From assembly GCF_023923205.1 (NCBI RefSeq), contig NZ_CP099490.1:2604001-2668000 (forward strand): DNA of 64,000 nucleotides. The letters are read 5' to 3'. The translations under genes and the position numbers were made by a program. The stretch is from Ornithinimicrobium cryptoxanthini (GTDB lineage: Bacteria > Actinomycetota > Actinomycetes > Actinomycetales > Dermatophilaceae). Numbering within the stretch: the stretch's first letter is position 1; each line of letters begins with the position of its first letter. Positions 33,477-46,290 of the stretch are shown piece by piece. The notes under the pieces were generated by a model that saw nothing but the letters and a program-made list of their open reading frames with translations, did not search any database and was not told where the DNA came from.

Positions 33477-35602
33477 GTGTTGGTGATGTGCGACCCCTGG
33501 CGATAGACCAGCACGTCACCGATGACCGGTGGGCAGTCCTCGAGGGGGCAGATCCAGTCGTTCATCGTCAGGAAGGTCGCCGTCGCGACCCGGGCGGCCG
33601 CCTCCCGAAGAGCCGTGGTGCCACTGCCGTCGGAACGGCCAAAGGCACAGTGGGAGACGTCGTCACGGTGCTCGGAGACACACTCATAGACGGACACCTC
33701 ACCTGGGCTCGGGGTGTCTGAGAGCACGATGACGGGCACCCCGACCCGACCCAGGTCCGACCAGTAGTCGACATAGCCCGCCGAGAGCCGGTCCCGCCGC
33801 TCCTGCCCCGTGCCCTCGCCGGCACCATGCTTGACACCCGAGACGATCACGACGTCTGGCTGCTCGGGGCCGAGGAGCCGTTCGTGGACCCGCTGACCCC
33901 ACTGCAGGCAGCTGCCGTCGTCATCGATCGTGGCGGCCGTCCAGGTGCACCCCGACCGGGTGTAGAGGTGCAGCGCCCACCCCTGCTCGGTCGCGAGCTG
34001 CTCGAGGACATCGCCCCACTGGCCGATCTTGGAGTCGCCGACCAAGGCCACGACCAGCTCCCCGTCGGGATCGCCCGCCACGCAGCGGACCACCTCGGTC
34101 TCACCGAGCTTGCCGGAGCAGCCGCGAGCATAGAGGGCGGGCACGTCCTTGGTGGCCAGCAGGGGATCAGGCGAGATCGACTCCGGCGTGAGGTCGATCC
34201 TGGAGAGGTCTGGCCCCGTCGCGGCCAGGTCCGGCACCCGGTCGCCCTCGCCCTCGCCCTGGCTCGTGTTCGGGGCGGTCGAAGCGGTCGCCCCGTTGCC
34301 GTCGCCGTCGCCGTCGCCGTCGACGTCGACGTCGACGTCGACGTCGCCCGAGCCTGGCCCTGTGGGCTCCACGGCAGGCTGGTCCCCGCCCAGCATGGCG
34401 CTGGCTCCCGGAGCCGCCTCGGCCTGCTCGATGGAGGAGGCCATCCCCCGCACCAGGGTGAGCCCCGCGCCCACCCCGAGCACGGTGCAGGCTGCTCCGA
34501 GGCCGAGCGCGAGGGTGGGCAGCCTGGACATCACCGGTGCCGAGCGGATCGGGTTCTCGACCAACGCATAGGTCAGCCGTGCCGGGACATAGGAGAGTGC
34601 GGCGATCGCCACGCCCTGCCAGAGGGAGAGCTCGCCCCAGGCCGCTGCCGCGACCACCAGCAGCGGCCAGTGCCACAGATAAAGGGAGTATGACGTGGCA
34701 CCGATCTCGCGCATCGGTGCGGCTCCCAGGAGCCGGACCGGGCCACGGGAGCGAGCAGCGAAGCCTCCGGCGATGACGGCGGCGGTGCCCAGCGTCGGCA
34801 GGAGTGCGGCAGACCCGGGCCAGGGCGTCGCCGGTCCCAGGAGCGTTGCGGACGAGGCCAGGGCCAGCAGTCCGGCCCACGCGATTCCGGTCGCCGGCCC
34901 CGGGGCCACGCGCTGCCAGAACGGCGCGGTGATGGCAACCAGGCCGCCGATCCCCAGCTCCCATAACCGGGTCGTGGTGACGAAGTAGGCGGTCTCGGGC
35001 TGAGTCGCCGTCGCCACCACCGACCACCCGAGCGACGCCAGGACGACCAGCACGAGGAGCGCACCAAGCACGGGGCGGGTCCGCAGGCGGTGACGGTGGA
35101 CCAGCCACGCGCCGAGCACAATCAGCAGGGGCCAGAAGATGTAGAACTGCTCCTCCACCGCGAGCGACCAGTAGTGCTGCACCGGTGACGCGACCGAGTC
35201 CTCGGCCAGGTAGTCGACCGACCGGCTGGCCAGGCGCCAGTTGACCAGATAGGCCGCTGACGCCACCAGGTCGCCACCGATCTCGGCCCACCGGATCCTG
35301 GGGATGAACAGCCAGCTGAGGATGCCGGTCGCGACCAGCACCAGCGAGGCCGCCGGCAGCAGCCGCTTGGCGCGGCGGGCATAGAAGGTGAGCAGAGAGA
35401 CCCGTCCCGAGCGCTCGACCTCACGGACCAGCAACCCGGTGATCAGGAACCCGGAGATGACAAAGAAGACGTCGACCCCGGCGAAGCCGCCGGGCGCGAA
35501 GGGCAGGCCCGCATGGAAGGCGAGCACCATGAGCACCGCAACCGCCCGGAGGCCCTCGATGTCGGGACGGAAGTGCGCGGTGCCGGAGTGTCTTCCGGGC
35601 AC
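33386..35602 (-). CDS. OafA/YrhL-type acyltransferase with SGNH domain
   Basis: A 738-residue membrane acyltransferase. Residues 10-400 are an acyltransferase-3 domain with about ten helices, starting with the family block FRPDIEGLRAVAVLMVLAFH and VFFVISGFLITG. A low-complexity Asp/Val/Gly linker follows. Residues 500-735 are an external SGNH-type esterase domain (GDSKIGQW, then GSHITNTYA with the catalytic His). Such proteins O-acylate cell-wall glycans or lipids using acyl groups passed across the membrane. Start ATG 35602. Its 3' end overlaps the convergent cysteine-rich gene by 91 bp. Confidence 0.9.
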   Translation of the reverse strand: MPGRHSGTAHFRPDIEGLRAVAVLMVLAFHAGLPFAPGGFAGVDVFFVISGFLITGLLVREVERSGRVSLLTFYARRAKRLLPAASLVLVATGILSWLFIPRIRWAEIGGDLVASAAYLVNWRLASRSVDYLAEDSVASPVQHYWSLAVEEQFYIFWPLLIVLGAWLVHRHRLRTRPVLGALLVLVVLASLGWSVVATATQPETAYFVTTTRLWELGIGGLVAITAPFWQRVAPGPATGIAWAGLLALASSATLLGPATPWPGSAALLPTLGTAAVIAGGFAARSRGPVRLLGAAPMREIGATSYSLYLWHWPLLVVAAAAWGELSLWQGVAIAALSYVPARLTYALVENPIRSAPVMSRLPTLALGLGAACTVLGVGAGLTLVRGMASSIEQAEAAPGASAMLGGDQPAVEPTGPGSGDVDVDVDVDGDGDGDGNGATASTAPNTSQGEGEGDRVPDLAATGPDLSRIDLTPESISPDPLLATKDVPALYARGCSGKLGETEVVRCVAGDPDGELVVALVGDSKIGQWGDVLEQLATEQGWALHLYTRSGCTWTAATIDDDGSCLQWGQRVHERLLGPEQPDVVIVSGVKHGAGEGTGQERRDRLSAGYVDYWSDLGRVGVPVIVLSDTPSPGEVSVYECVSEHRDDVSHCAFGRSDGSGTTALREAAARVATATFLTMNDWICPLEDCPPVIGDVLVYRQGSHITNTYAVSLLEPLRARLVPVVEEAVAASAASSR
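34300..34347. repeat. Trinucleotide-like microsatellite in the acyltransferase
   Basis: Alternating GTCGCC and GTCGAC hexamers encode a (DV)n(DG)n linker between the membrane and SGNH domains of the acyltransferase. Perfect hexamer repeats in frame can change length by slippage without loss of reading frame. Confidence 0.8.
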
Positions 35603-35678
35603 CTGTGCAGCCTACTTCCCGGGACCTGTCAGGACGTGCCCGTGAGCGCGGCGCGCCGGGACGGACGACTGGGCTCCG

Positions 35679-37202
35679 TCACGACACAGCGCAGGCTGGC
35701 GTCGTCGCCGTCGCAGCAGGAGGCTTCCCGATCTGGGGGATGCCCAGGCTGACGGCCGGCCGGCCGGACCCGGGGGTGTCCTGCAGCGCCTCCCAGGCGT
35801 CGCCACCGCGGGTGCGGCGCACGGCATACTGCCCGCCGTTCACCCCGGAGTCGGCCACCAGGTGGTGCGGTGCGCCATAGGTGACCTCGACCGTGACCAT
35901 ATCGCCCGGCCGCGGGATCTCAGCCCCCTCGGGCACGGCGAAGTGCACCAGCCGGTTGTCTCGAGCGCGGCCGGACATCCGCTGGGTCTCCGCGTCCTTT
36001 CGGCCCTCGCCGGGAGCCACGAGAACCTCGACCTCGCGACCCTCCAGCGTGCGGTTCTCGGCCCAGGAGACCTCCTCCTGCACCGCGATGAGCCGCTCGA
36101 AGCGCTCCTGGACGACGGCCTTGGGCACCTGGTCGTCCATCTCGGCGGCGGGTGTGCCGGGACGGATGGAGTATTGGAAGGTGAACGCCGACGAGAAGCG
36201 TGAGGCACGCACGACGTCGAGGGTGCCCTGGAAGTCCTCCTCGGTCTCGCCGGGGAAGCCGACGATGATGTCGGTCGTGATCGCCGCGTCCGGGATCTGC
36301 TCACGCACCGCGTCGATGATCCGCAGGAACTTGCTGCTGCGATAGGAGCGGCGCATGTCCTTGAGCACCTTGTCCGACCCGGACTGCAGGGGCATGTGCA
36401 GGCTCGGCATGACGTTGGGTGTCTCGGCCATCGCGGTGATCACGTCGTCGGTGAACGCGGCGGGGTGCGGGCTGGTGAAGCGGACCCGCTCCAGGCCCTC
36501 GATCTCACCGCAGGCGCGCAGCAGCTTGCCGAACGCGAGCCGGTCACCGAACTCCACGCCATAGGTGTTGACGTTCTGCCCGAGCAGGGTGATCTCCACG
36601 ACGCCCTGCGCCACGAGCGCCTTGACCTCGGCGAGGATCTCACCGGGTCGGCGGTCCTTCTCCTTGCCGCGCAGCGCCGGCACGATGCAGAAGGTGCAGG
36701 TGTTGTTGCAGCCCACCGAGATCGACACCCAGCCGGAGTATGCCGAGTCGCGCCGGGTCGGCAGGGTGGACGGGAAGGTCTCGAGGGACTCGAGGATCTC
36801 GACCTCGGCCTCCTTGTTGTGCCGGGCGCGGTCCAGCAGCGCCGGCAGCGAGCCGATGTTGTGGGTGCCGAAGACGACATCGACCCACGGCGCCTTCTCC
36901 ACGATGGTGCTGCGGTCCTTCTGCGCGAGGCAGCCGCCGACCGCGATCTGCATGTCCGGGTTGGCCAGCTTGGCGGGGCGGAGCTGACCGAGGTTGCCAT
37001 AGAGCTTGTTGGCAGCGTTCTCGCGCACCGCGCAGGTGTTGAAGACGACGACGTCGGCGGTGTCCGGGCGCCGGTCCTTCGGGACGCTGGCGAGCTCGAC
37101 GTAGCCAGCCGTCTCCAGCAGGCCGGAGAGCCGCTCGGAGTCGTGCACGTTCATCTGGCACCCGTGGGTGCGCACGTCATAGGTCTTCATCGCAGTGTTC
37201 AT
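35679..37202 (-). CDS. miaB: tRNA-2-methylthio-N6-dimethylallyladenosine synthase
   Basis: A 507-residue radical-SAM methylthiotransferase that adds the 2-methylthio group to i6A37 of tRNAs. The UPF0004 domain begins [18 protein letters not shown] with its cluster cysteines. The radical-SAM motif is [13 protein letters not shown] domain follows ([11 protein letters not shown] to VTVEVTYG). A C-terminal tail of about 60 residues is usual in Actinobacteria. Start ATG 37202; ATG 37190 is also possible. It lies downstream of recX as in related genomes, separated by DUF1275 and DUF5709 genes. Confidence 0.95.
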   Translation of the reverse strand: MNTAMKTYDVRTHGCQMNVHDSERLSGLLETAGYVELASVPKDRRPDTADVVVFNTCAVRENAANKLYGNLGQLRPAKLANPDMQIAVGGCLAQKDRSTIVEKAPWVDVVFGTHNIGSLPALLDRARHNKEAEVEILESLETFPSTLPTRRDSAYSGWVSISVGCNNTCTFCIVPALRGKEKDRRPGEILAEVKALVAQGVVEITLLGQNVNTYGVEFGDRLAFGKLLRACGEIEGLERVRFTSPHPAAFTDDVITAMAETPNVMPSLHMPLQSGSDKVLKDMRRSYRSSKFLRIIDAVREQIPDAAITTDIIVGFPGETEEDFQGTLDVVRASRFSSAFTFQYSIRPGTPAAEMDDQVPKAVVQERFERLIAVQEEVSWAENRTLEGREVEVLVAPGEGRKDAETQRMSGRARDNRLVHFAVPEGAEIPRPGDMVTVEVTYGAPHHLVADSGVNGGQYAVRRTRGGDAWEALQDTPGSGRPAVSLGIPQIGKPPAATATTPACAVS

Positions 37203-37260
37203 CGCACCCACAAGGGTAACCGCGGACCGACGCAGGTGGTGCCGACCCCGTGCTGTGCCG

Positions 37261-38070
37261 TCAGCGAGCTCGGGCACGCCGCAGGCGCCGTGCGGTGCGC
37301 ACGTCGTCGAAGACCGGCATGAGGCCGGTCGCCAGCAGCACCAGGGCGAACGGGATGACTGCCGGATAGCCGATCCAGCTGTAGCCGAGCGCCCCGGCCA
37401 CCCCGCCCCCGGCAAAGAGCAGCACCATCGTGGAGAGCAGCACCAGCTTGGCGCCGTCGTGGTGGACCGGCGGGACGTTGGCCTTGCGGTTGCGATAGAG
37501 CGCCTTGCCGATCTCGATGCCGATGTCGGTGACCATGCCGGTGACGTGCGTGGTGCGGATGCGTGCGCCGGAGACCTTGGTGATCAGCGCGTTCTGCAGG
37601 CCCATGACATAGCCCAGGACCGCGATGATGAGCACCTCGGCCCCCACCCGGTCGAGGCTGTTGGCCAGCAGACCGAAGAGCAGGATCAGCAGCGCCTCGA
37701 TGACCAGCACCAGAGCGAAACGGCCAGCGGCATCCCGGCGCCGCATCCAGTTGAACATGATCGCGGTGGAGGCGGCGCCTGCGATGAACGAGACGATCGC
37801 GGTGCCGGGCGGGATGATCAGGGCCCACTTGCCGGCCGCGACGTGATCGGACACCGAGGCGGTCATCCCCGTCATGTGCGAGGTGTAGATCGCCACCGCG
37901 ACGAAGCCGACCGCGTTGATGGCACCCGCCACGAACGACATGACATAGGCCAGGTGACGGTTGCCCAGCTCGCTCCTGGTGACCCCTGTCAGCTCCCGGC
38001 CATAGGCACCGACCAGCGCCCTGTGACGCACGAAGTGCGAGGGCTCGTGAGGGCTGGGCTGACTCGTCAT
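37261..38070 (-). CDS. YoaK/DUF1275 family membrane protein
   Basis: A 269-residue integral membrane protein with about six helices. Family blocks are [27 protein letters not shown] and the later [26 protein letters not shown]1275 proteins occur throughout Actinobacteria; their transported substrate, if any, is not established. Start ATG 38070. It is read in the same direction as miaB and lies 58 bp upstream of it, so it may share a transcript. Confidence 0.88.
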   Translation of the reverse strand: MTSQPSPHEPSHFVRHRALVGAYGRELTGVTRSELGNRHLAYVMSFVAGAINAVGFVAVAIYTSHMTGMTASVSDHVAAGKWALIIPPGTAIVSFIAGAASTAIMFNWMRRRDAAGRFALVLVIEALLILLFGLLANSLDRVGAEVLIIAVLGYVMGLQNALITKVSGARIRTTHVTGMVTDIGIEIGKALYRNRKANVPPVHHDGAKLVLLSTMVLLFAGGGVAGALGYSWIGYPAVIPFALVLLATGLMPVFDDVRTARRLRRARAR

Positions 38071-38185
38071 GACGCGGCCATCGTACGGATGACTCCTTCC
38101 AGCCGCGCCCCATCCGTCTCGTGCTGTCGACGGAACGCACCAGGTCTATGGTCTGGGGATACGACCTTCGGAAAGGAGTCCCGCG

Positions 38186-38683
38186 ATGAGCGACCAGACG
38201 AGCAGGGAGAACCTGGACGGCGAGTACGGCACCTACAGCCTCGACGACGAGGACCAGCTGCAGCCCGAGGACACTCTTGACGGCACCGGGGACCCGCTGG
38301 ACGCCGGCTATCAGACGGCCGACCGCCTGCAGGGAGTCACGGCCTGGGGCACGACCGCTGAGGAAGAGCGCACCGACGAGACGATCGAGCAGCGCATCGG
38401 TCAGGAGGTGCCGGACCCCGACTCTGCCTATGGCGCGCCCGACAACGAGAGCGGGCTCGACGAGGACCCGCGGGTCGGCGGCGACGACCAGGACTCCATC
38501 CCGGCCGACCGGGACTGGGTCGGTGAGTCCGCCGAGCACGTCGGCCGGCTGGTGGCGCCGGACGAGGGGATGGGGCCGGACACCGAGAAGGACATGGTCG
38601 CCCGGGGCACCGGCAACCCCGACCGCTCCCCCGAGGGGTCGGCCGTGCACTACGTGGACGACAACGAGGAGTCTGGCGACTGA
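38186..38683 (+). CDS. DUF5709 family acidic protein
   Basis: A 165-residue, strongly acidic soluble protein with family blocks YGTYSLDDEDQLQPEDTLDG and RDWVGESAEHVGRLVAPDEG. DUF5709 is restricted to Actinobacteria and has no known role; predicted disorder is high. AAAGGAG is well placed before ATG 38186. It is convergent with recX, with 38 bp between the stops. Confidence 0.85.
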   Translation: MSDQTSRENLDGEYGTYSLDDEDQLQPEDTLDGTGDPLDAGYQTADRLQGVTAWGTTAEEERTDETIEQRIGQEVPDPDSAYGAPDNESGLDEDPRVGGDDQDSIPADRDWVGESAEHVGRLVAPDEGMGPDTEKDMVARGTGNPDRSPEGSAVHYVDDNEESGD

Positions 38684-38721
38684 TCGGTCTCCCTCGGCCG
38701 GCCGGTCTCGCTCGTGGACCG

Positions 38722-39387
38722 TCAGTCGCGTTGGTGCTCGGGCAGGTCGTCGAGCGCCTCGCGGATGATCTGGAACGCCACGGCGCTGTCATAGCCCTTC
38801 CGGGCCAGGAAGCCCGCGAGCCGCCTGGTCTGGACCGTCTTGTCCAGGCCGCGCATCGTGCGCAGCCGTGTGTCGACCAGCTCGCGGGCGCGGTCTCGTT
38901 CGGAGTCTGGCTCGACGTCAGACAGCGCATCCTCGATGAGCTCGTCGGGCACGCCCTTGCGGCGCAGCTCGTGACCTAGCGCCCGTCTGGCCAGCCCCTT
39001 GGACTCCTGACGGCTGCGCACGAGCATCCGCGCATAGGCCGCGTCGTCAACCAGCCCGACCTCCACCATCCGGTCGAGCACCACCGTGGCGACCTCGTCG
39101 TCACAGCCCTTCTGCCGGAGCTTGTCGGCCAGCTGCTGGCGTGTGCGCGGAGCTAAGGTCAGCTGCCGCAGGACGATCTGCCGAGCCACGTCGTGCGGGT
39201 CCGGCTCAGCGTCGGCTCGGGCTGGCTCGGGGATGTCAGCGTCGCGGGCGACGACCTGTGCCGTCGCCTCGGCCGCCTCCGCGTCCGCCAGCGCCTCCCG
39301 CGCCCGGGCCAGCCGCTCGGCGGCTGACCCGGCCGGGGACTCGTCAGTGACCTGCCTGCCGCCCTGCTCTGCGTTGTGGTGAGTCAT
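38722..39387 (-). CDS. recX: RecX, regulator of RecA
   Basis: A 221-residue protein with the three-helix repeats of RecX (LRQLTLAPRTRQQLADKLRQ, then VGLVDDAAYARMLVRSR, then KGYDSAVAFQIIREAL). RecX binds RecA filaments and blocks their extension. The 60-residue Ala/Glu-rich N-terminal extension is usual in Actinobacteria. Its ATG at 39387 lies five bases after the recA stop with no separate RBS, so it is probably made by translational coupling to recA. Confidence 0.93.
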   Translation of the reverse strand: MTHHNAEQGGRQVTDESPAGSAAERLARAREALADAEAAEATAQVVARDADIPEPARADAEPDPHDVARQIVLRQLTLAPRTRQQLADKLRQKGCDDEVATVVLDRMVEVGLVDDAAYARMLVRSRQESKGLARRALGHELRRKGVPDELIEDALSDVEPDSERDRARELVDTRLRTMRGLDKTVQTRRLAGFLARKGYDSAVAFQIIREALDDLPEHQRD

Positions 39388-39392
39388 CCGAC

Positions 39393-41591
39393 TCAGAAGT
39401 TGACCGAGACCTCACCAGTCTTGGGGTCGACGCCGTCGGGGACAGCCTCCAGCCCACCGTCGGCCACACCCTCCGGGCGGGGCCCGATGCCGAGCTTGGT
39501 CTTGACCTTGCGCTCGATCTCGTCAGACAGGTCCGGGTTGTCCTTCAGGAACTGGCGGGCGTTCTCCTTGCCCTGTCCGAGCTGGTCACCCTCGTAGGTG
39601 TACCAGGCACCGGCCTTGCGGACGAACCCGTGCTCGACGCCCATGTCGATCAGGCCACCCTCGCGGGAAATGCCCTGGCCATAGAGGATGTCGAACTCGG
39701 CCTGCTTGAACGGCGGGCTGACCTTGTTCTTGACGACCTTGACACGGGTGCGGTTGCCGACCGCGTCGGTGCCGTCCTTCAGCGTCTCGATGCGACGCAC
39801 GTCGAGACGGACCGAGGCATAGAACTTCAGCGCCTTGCCACCGGTGGTCGTCTCGGGGCTGTTGTGCACCATGACACCGTCGACGAAGTAGTTGTGCGTG
39901 CCGTCCACCTCGATGTCGAAACGGTTCATCGATCGGGTCTGCGGCTTGACCTTGGCCTCGAGCACCCGGTTGGGCACCAGTACCTCGCGCGGCTCGACGA
40001 ACTCCGGCTCGACGGCAAACTGCCCACGCTGGTGCGGCAGCAACTTGTAGTCCATCGAGGGGTGCACGTAGGGGGCCACGATCTCCTGGAACCGCGCCGA
40101 CCCGGCGGTGGTCATCTGGAGCACCGCCTTCTGCGCCGTGCCGCGCGCCTTCCACCCGCAGTCGACCCCGTGCTCGTCGCGCAGATAGTCCACCAGACGG
40201 TCCCGTGAGCCGGGACTCATTGACTCCACCCCGAACTCGACTCGCCCGCTGCCACCTGCGGTGCGCTCCTGCAACCCCTGGCTGCGCGCGGCGAACGAGC
40301 CATCGTCCATGAACCACACCGCGAGCGCGAGGGGGGTGAGCGCCTTGAGGTATTCGGTGGTGATGTGCTTCTTGCCGTCACCGAAGTAGACGACATCGCG
40401 CAGTTCACCCAACTCAGCCAGCGGCTGGAAGTCCACGTGCACAGCACCGGTCGGTCGAACTGTCCGTGAGTGCCCGATGTTGCCGAGCATCGAGACCTTC
40501 CAGTCCAGGTAGTCCACCTGACGAGCGCCGTGGCCGAGCCGGTAACGCACCCCGGACCGGTCGCGAGCGTTGGGAGCAAGGTGCCCGTCACCCATCAACC
40601 CGCCGAGAATGGTCTGCCACTGGGTGTCGCTCAGGCGCGCGGTCTCGGCCGTCAGCACGCGGTCGCCAGCGATGAGTTCGCCGGCCTCGCGCCAGCCCCC
40701 CGGAGTCCTGATGAGGTGGTTCTCCGTTGCCGCGAACTGTGACCGTCCGTTGCCGCCGGACTTGGCGACGGTGAACTGCAGGAATCGCTCGGTCGGCCCG
40801 TTGTTGAACCAGTTGGTGACGGGGCGGTTGACGATGCTGTCCGTGACGGGGTCGTAGGTGCGCACCTCGACCGGCAACTTCTGGTTGACGATCTTGCCGA
40901 TCTTCTCGGTCGAGCCGTCCGCGAGGGTGACGCGGGTGCTGTAGGAGAAGCACCCGAACATCACGCCGATCTTTTCGCGGAGCTGGTTGATGAAGATCGC
41001 CGTGGTGCCGGTGTTGCTCAGCGCACCGGTGATCTTGCGCAGCGCCTGCGACATCAGCCGGGCCTGCAGACCCACGTGGCTGTCGCCCATCTCGCCCTCG
41101 ATCTCGGCACGGGGAACCAGCGCTGCCACCGAGTCGATGACGATGATGTCCAGCGCGCCGGAGCGGATCAGCATGTCCGCGATCTCGAGCGCCTGCTCAC
41201 CGGTGTCCGGCTGGCTGACCAGCAGCGCGTCGGTGTCGACGCCGAGGTTCTTCGCATACTCCGGGTCGAGCGCGTGCTCGGCGTCGATGAACGCCGCGAT
41301 GCCGCCGGCCTTCTGTGCGCTGGCCACAGCATGCAGGGCCACGGTCGTCTTTCCCGAGCTCTCCGGGCCATAGATCTCCACCACGCGACCCCGCGGGAGT
41401 CCACCGATCCCGAGCGCGACATCCAGCGCGATGGCCCCAGTGGGGATGACCGCGATCGGCGGGCGGACATCGTCGCCCAGACGCATGACCGCGCCCTTGC
41501 CGTGAGACTTCTCGATCTGCGCCATGACGGTCTCAAGGGCCTTGGTCTTGTCCCCGTTGATCTGCATGGTCCTGCTCGGCTGTGCTGCCAT
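39393..41591 (-). CDS. recA: Recombinase A precursor containing an intein
   Basis: A 732-codon precursor: a 368-residue RecA split by a 364-residue intein. The RecA parts carry Walker [40 protein letters not shown] before the intein, and [38 protein letters not shown] after it. RecA drives homologous recombination and induces the SOS response. AAGGAG lies six bases before ATG 41591. A probable LexA box lies 190 bp upstream and recX is immediately downstream. RecA function requires the intein to splice. Confidence 0.97.
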   Translation of the reverse strand: MAAQPSRTMQINGDKTKALETVMAQIEKSHGKGAVMRLGDDVRPPIAVIPTGAIALDVALGIGGLPRGRVVEIYGPESSGKTTVALHAVASAQKAGGIAAFIDAEHALDPEYAKNLGVDTDALLVSQPDTGEQALEIADMLIRSGALDIIVIDSVAALVPRAEIEGEMGDSHVGLQARLMSQALRKITGALSNTGTTAIFINQLREKIGVMFGCFSYSTRVTLADGSTEKIGKIVNQKLPVEVRTYDPVTDSIVNRPVTNWFNNGPTERFLQFTVAKSGGNGRSQFAATENHLIRTPGGWREAGELIAGDRVLTAETARLSDTQWQTILGGLMGDGHLAPNARDRSGVRYRLGHGARQVDYLDWKVSMLGNIGHSRTVRPTGAVHVDFQPLAELGELRDVVYFGDGKKHITTEYLKALTPLALAVWFMDDGSFAARSQGLQERTAGGSGRVEFGVESMSPGSRDRLVDYLRDEHGVDCGWKARGTAQKAVLQMTTAGSARFQEIVAPYVHPSMDYKLLPHQRGQFAVEPEFVEPREVLVPNRVLEAKVKPQTRSMNRFDIEVDGTHNYFVDGVMVHNSPETTTGGKALKFYASVRLDVRRIETLKDGTDAVGNRTRVKVVKNKVSPPFKQAEFDILYGQGISREGGLIDMGVEHGFVRKAGAWYTYEGDQLGQGKENARQFLKDNPDLSDEIERKVKTKLGIGPRPEGVADGGLEAVPDGVDPKTGEVSVNF
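39861..40952 (-). other. RecA intein with LAGLIDADG homing endonuclease
   Basis: Begins with Cys1 ([19 protein letters not shown]) right after KIGVMFG and ends with VMVHN before Ser+1 of SPETT; the block B region has TENHLIR and block F has [15 protein letters not shown]. All splicing residues are present (Cys1, penultimate His, terminal Asn, Ser+1). The endonuclease blocks LGGLMGDGH and [10 protein letters not shown] carry their acidic residues. The 364-residue length is normal for a full intein. The site differs from the M. tuberculosis RecA site at KNK|C and matches the position I recall for M. leprae RecA. Confidence 0.93.
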
Positions 41592-41778
41592 GTCCTGCTC
41601 CTTCGCACTCGTGGATGGGCGCGCCTACCGGCGACCGACTGCGGCGTGCCCCGACCCGTGGGTCGCGTGCTCATCCGTGTCCTGTCAGACGCTAGATGCC
41701 TCCACCGACACTCCTCCGGGACAGGCGCAAGCCTGTGCACAGACGAGGTGACGCGATGGCACCTGTGGACCACGTTAG

Positions 41779-41794
41779 TCGAATGTGTGTACGA
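41779..41794. promoter_or_regulatory. Probable LexA (SOS) box of recA
   Basis: TCGAATGTGTGTACGA matches the actinobacterial LexA palindrome TCGAAC-N4-GTTCGA at 10 of 12 arm positions. It lies about 190 bp upstream of the recA start and 70 bp from the end of the NYN gene, the position expected for the recA promoter region. Confidence 0.65.
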
Positions 41795-41862
41795 GAGTGC
41801 GCGACACGCCCGTCGGTCCTCCACGCGGGCTGTCTCGCGGAGAGCGCCGCCTCGCCCACGGC

Positions 41863-43008
41863 TCAGCTGCCCGCAGTCTCCAGCAGGTAGTCCTTGTCGA
41901 CATCGCTCCAGTCGAGGGCGATGACGCCCTCGGTGGCGGCGGCCCGACTGAACTGCAGGAAGGAGCGGTAGCCCAGCTTCTTCTCCGAGAAGCCCGGCTC
42001 CTTGCGGCGCAACTGGTCCTTCAGCCCGGACAGGGGCACGCTCTCCTGGCCCTTGGACAGCTCGTCCACCACCGAACGAAGCAGCGCGAAGGCCTCCTCC
42101 TTGTTCCCGGTCTCGGGGAGCAGGATCTCCGGGTCACCCTTCGCGGGACCCTCGGACAGCTCGATCACGTTGCGGTCGGCCAGGTGACGCAGCAGCTCCC
42201 CGAACGCGCGGAAGCCATAGTCAGCCTCGCTGAAGGTCGGGTCCTTGCGCACCAGGGTCCGTTTGAGCACCGAGGCGGTCACCTCGCCCCCCTGACTGCT
42301 CTGCAGGCCGCTGACGGTCTGGGCCACCAGCACCGCCAGGTCAGGCTGCTTGGTGTCCTCTCTGGTGGCATCCTCGGACTCCTCCTCGTCCGCGACCGCA
42401 GCCGCGGACTCCGGTGCCGGGGTCTGCGCCGGGTCCTTCACGGAGGTCTTGCCAGGCTTCTTGCCCCGTCCAGACTTCTTGTCTCCGGACGCCCCTGACC
42501 CGGAACCGGACGACGTGTCCCTGGACGGCAGCGGCTCCACACCCTCGAGGTTGTCGTAGTAGAGGAACTCGTCGCAGGCCGGCGGCAGCATCTTGGAGGT
42601 TGAGTCACGCACGCCGAAGCCGATGACCCGCTTGTCCAGCTCGCGCAGCTTCAGCACCAGCGGCGTGAAGTCACTGTCACCGGTGCAGATGACGAAGGTG
42701 GAGATGTAGTCCTTGGAGAACGCCATCTCGATCGCGTCGACGGCCATCTTGATGTCGGCCGCGTTCTTGCGCGAGGCCCCCATCCGCTGGGTCATCTCGA
42801 TCAGCTCGACCTGGGCCCGCGTCAGCATCCGACGGTCCTCGTCAAAATAGGACCAGTCGGCATACGCACGCCGCACCACCACGCGCCCGCGCTCGGCCAG
42901 GGCATCCGTGATGGGCTTCAGCTCAAACTCCCCACCAAGGTGGTCGCGCGCACCGAGCGCGAGGTTCTCGTAGTCAAGAAACAGGGCGATCCGCTCTTCG
43001 TTAGGCAC
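41863..43008 (-). CDS. NYN-domain protein with two OST-HTH/LOTUS domains
   Basis: A 381-residue protein. Residues 1-150 are a NYN (PIN-like) ribonuclease domain with its acidic residues in [18 protein letters not shown] and [11 protein letters not shown] Ser/Lys/Glu-rich linker follows. Two OST-HTH/LOTUS domains occupy about 225-300 and 310-378 ([36 protein letters not shown]). LOTUS domains bind RNA or protein partners, so this is probably an RNA-processing enzyme. Start ATG 43008. It diverges from lysC and lies upstream of recA on the same strand. Confidence 0.9.
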   Translation of the reverse strand: MPNEERIALFLDYENLALGARDHLGGEFELKPITDALAERGRVVVRRAYADWSYFDEDRRMLTRAQVELIEMTQRMGASRKNAADIKMAVDAIEMAFSKDYISTFVICTGDSDFTPLVLKLRELDKRVIGFGVRDSTSKMLPPACDEFLYYDNLEGVEPLPSRDTSSGSGSGASGDKKSGRGKKPGKTSVKDPAQTPAPESAAAVADEEESEDATREDTKQPDLAVLVAQTVSGLQSSQGGEVTASVLKRTLVRKDPTFSEADYGFRAFGELLRHLADRNVIELSEGPAKGDPEILLPETGNKEEAFALLRSVVDELSKGQESVPLSGLKDQLRRKEPGFSEKKLGYRSFLQFSRAAATEGVIALDWSDVDKDYLLETAGS

Positions 43009-43090
43009 GCCCCCAACCTACGTGGTCATAGACTGGCCTGCACTGACGCCGGTGTCAGACCCCTCGTCACCCCAAGCCCACGGATGTCCC

Positions 43091-45537
<2,447 letters not shown>

Positions 45538-45643
45538 CCACCAACAGGCCGTCCACGCACAGCCTGGGCATCACGTCGTCGTCTGTGCACAGGCGGCGAT
45601 TCGAGCCTCGGCGTGTCGGCGCTCGGGCGCCTATCGTGAGGAC

Positions 45644-45871
45644 ATGACAGCCACGGATCTCGAGCGCAAGGTGCGCCAGCACGACAACGACATCTCCGCG
45701 GTTTACACGATGATCGCGGACATCCAGAACACTCAGCGTCGACACACCAACCGCTTCAACGAGTTGACCGAGGATGTCGCGGGCCTGAGCGAGCAGATGA
45801 CCTCGCTCGACACGCGGATGACCTCCCTGGAGGGCAAGGTCGACCAGGTTCTGGACCTGCTTCAACGCTGA
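45644..45871 (+). CDS. Small coiled-coil protein
   Basis: A 75-residue protein that is a continuous predicted coiled coil (heptads in RHTNRFNELTEDVAGLSEQM and TRMTSLEGKVDQVLDLLQ). Start ATG 45644; the RBS is a weak GAGGA. Proteins of this size and pattern occur as oligomerisation modules. Function unknown. It is followed by the convergent DUF3046 gene. Confidence 0.6.
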   Translation: MTATDLERKVRQHDNDISAVYTMIADIQNTQRRHTNRFNELTEDVAGLSEQMTSLDTRMTSLEGKVDQVLDLLQR

Positions 45872-45895
45872 CGACGGACGAGGCGGCAGGTCTGC

Positions 45896-46123
45896 TCAGT
45901 TCCTGCCTCGGGGTTCGACCTCCCGCGGCAGCCAACGCTCCGGCGGCACGTCCATCTGCCGGCAGAACTCGACCCACACAAACTTGATCGCCAGCCCGGC
46001 CTCGATCGCCTCGGCCGGGGTGCGCTCACCCAGCGAGCTGAGCACTTGGCTCTGTGCCAGGTGGCGCCCGTAGGCACCGCCGAACTCGTCGTCCACCGCA
46101 CGCCAGAACTCACTCACCCGCAT
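45896..46123 (-). CDS. DUF3046 family protein
   Basis: A 75-residue protein matching DUF3046: MRVSEFWRAVDDEFGGAYGR, AIEAGLAIKFVWVEFCRQMD and PPERW. AAGGAGG lies eight bases before ATG 46123. In most Actinobacteria this gene stands directly before recA; here it is 4.3 kb away with the lysC-asd unit between. Function unknown, possibly linked to recA or recX expression. Confidence 0.88.
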   Translation of the reverse strand: MRVSEFWRAVDDEFGGAYGRHLAQSQVLSSLGERTPAEAIEAGLAIKFVWVEFCRQMDVPPERWLPREVEPRGRN

Positions 46124-46290
46124 GTGTGGGCCTCCTTCCCTTGTGGGCAGAGGGTATGCGTTGTCGCTGACAACGCCCCCGGCCGGGGCGTCGAACCCAC
46201 CGCGGACGCGTGGCCTGGTCGATGTTGCACCAGCAAGGTGAGAGGATCGGGTGCGATGATGTCGTTCCACACGTGAGACGGAGGCAGCAG

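Noticed and set aside
46170..46205. tRNA-like GTCGAACCC segment
   Set aside because: No cloverleaf arms can be paired and no acceptor stem found.
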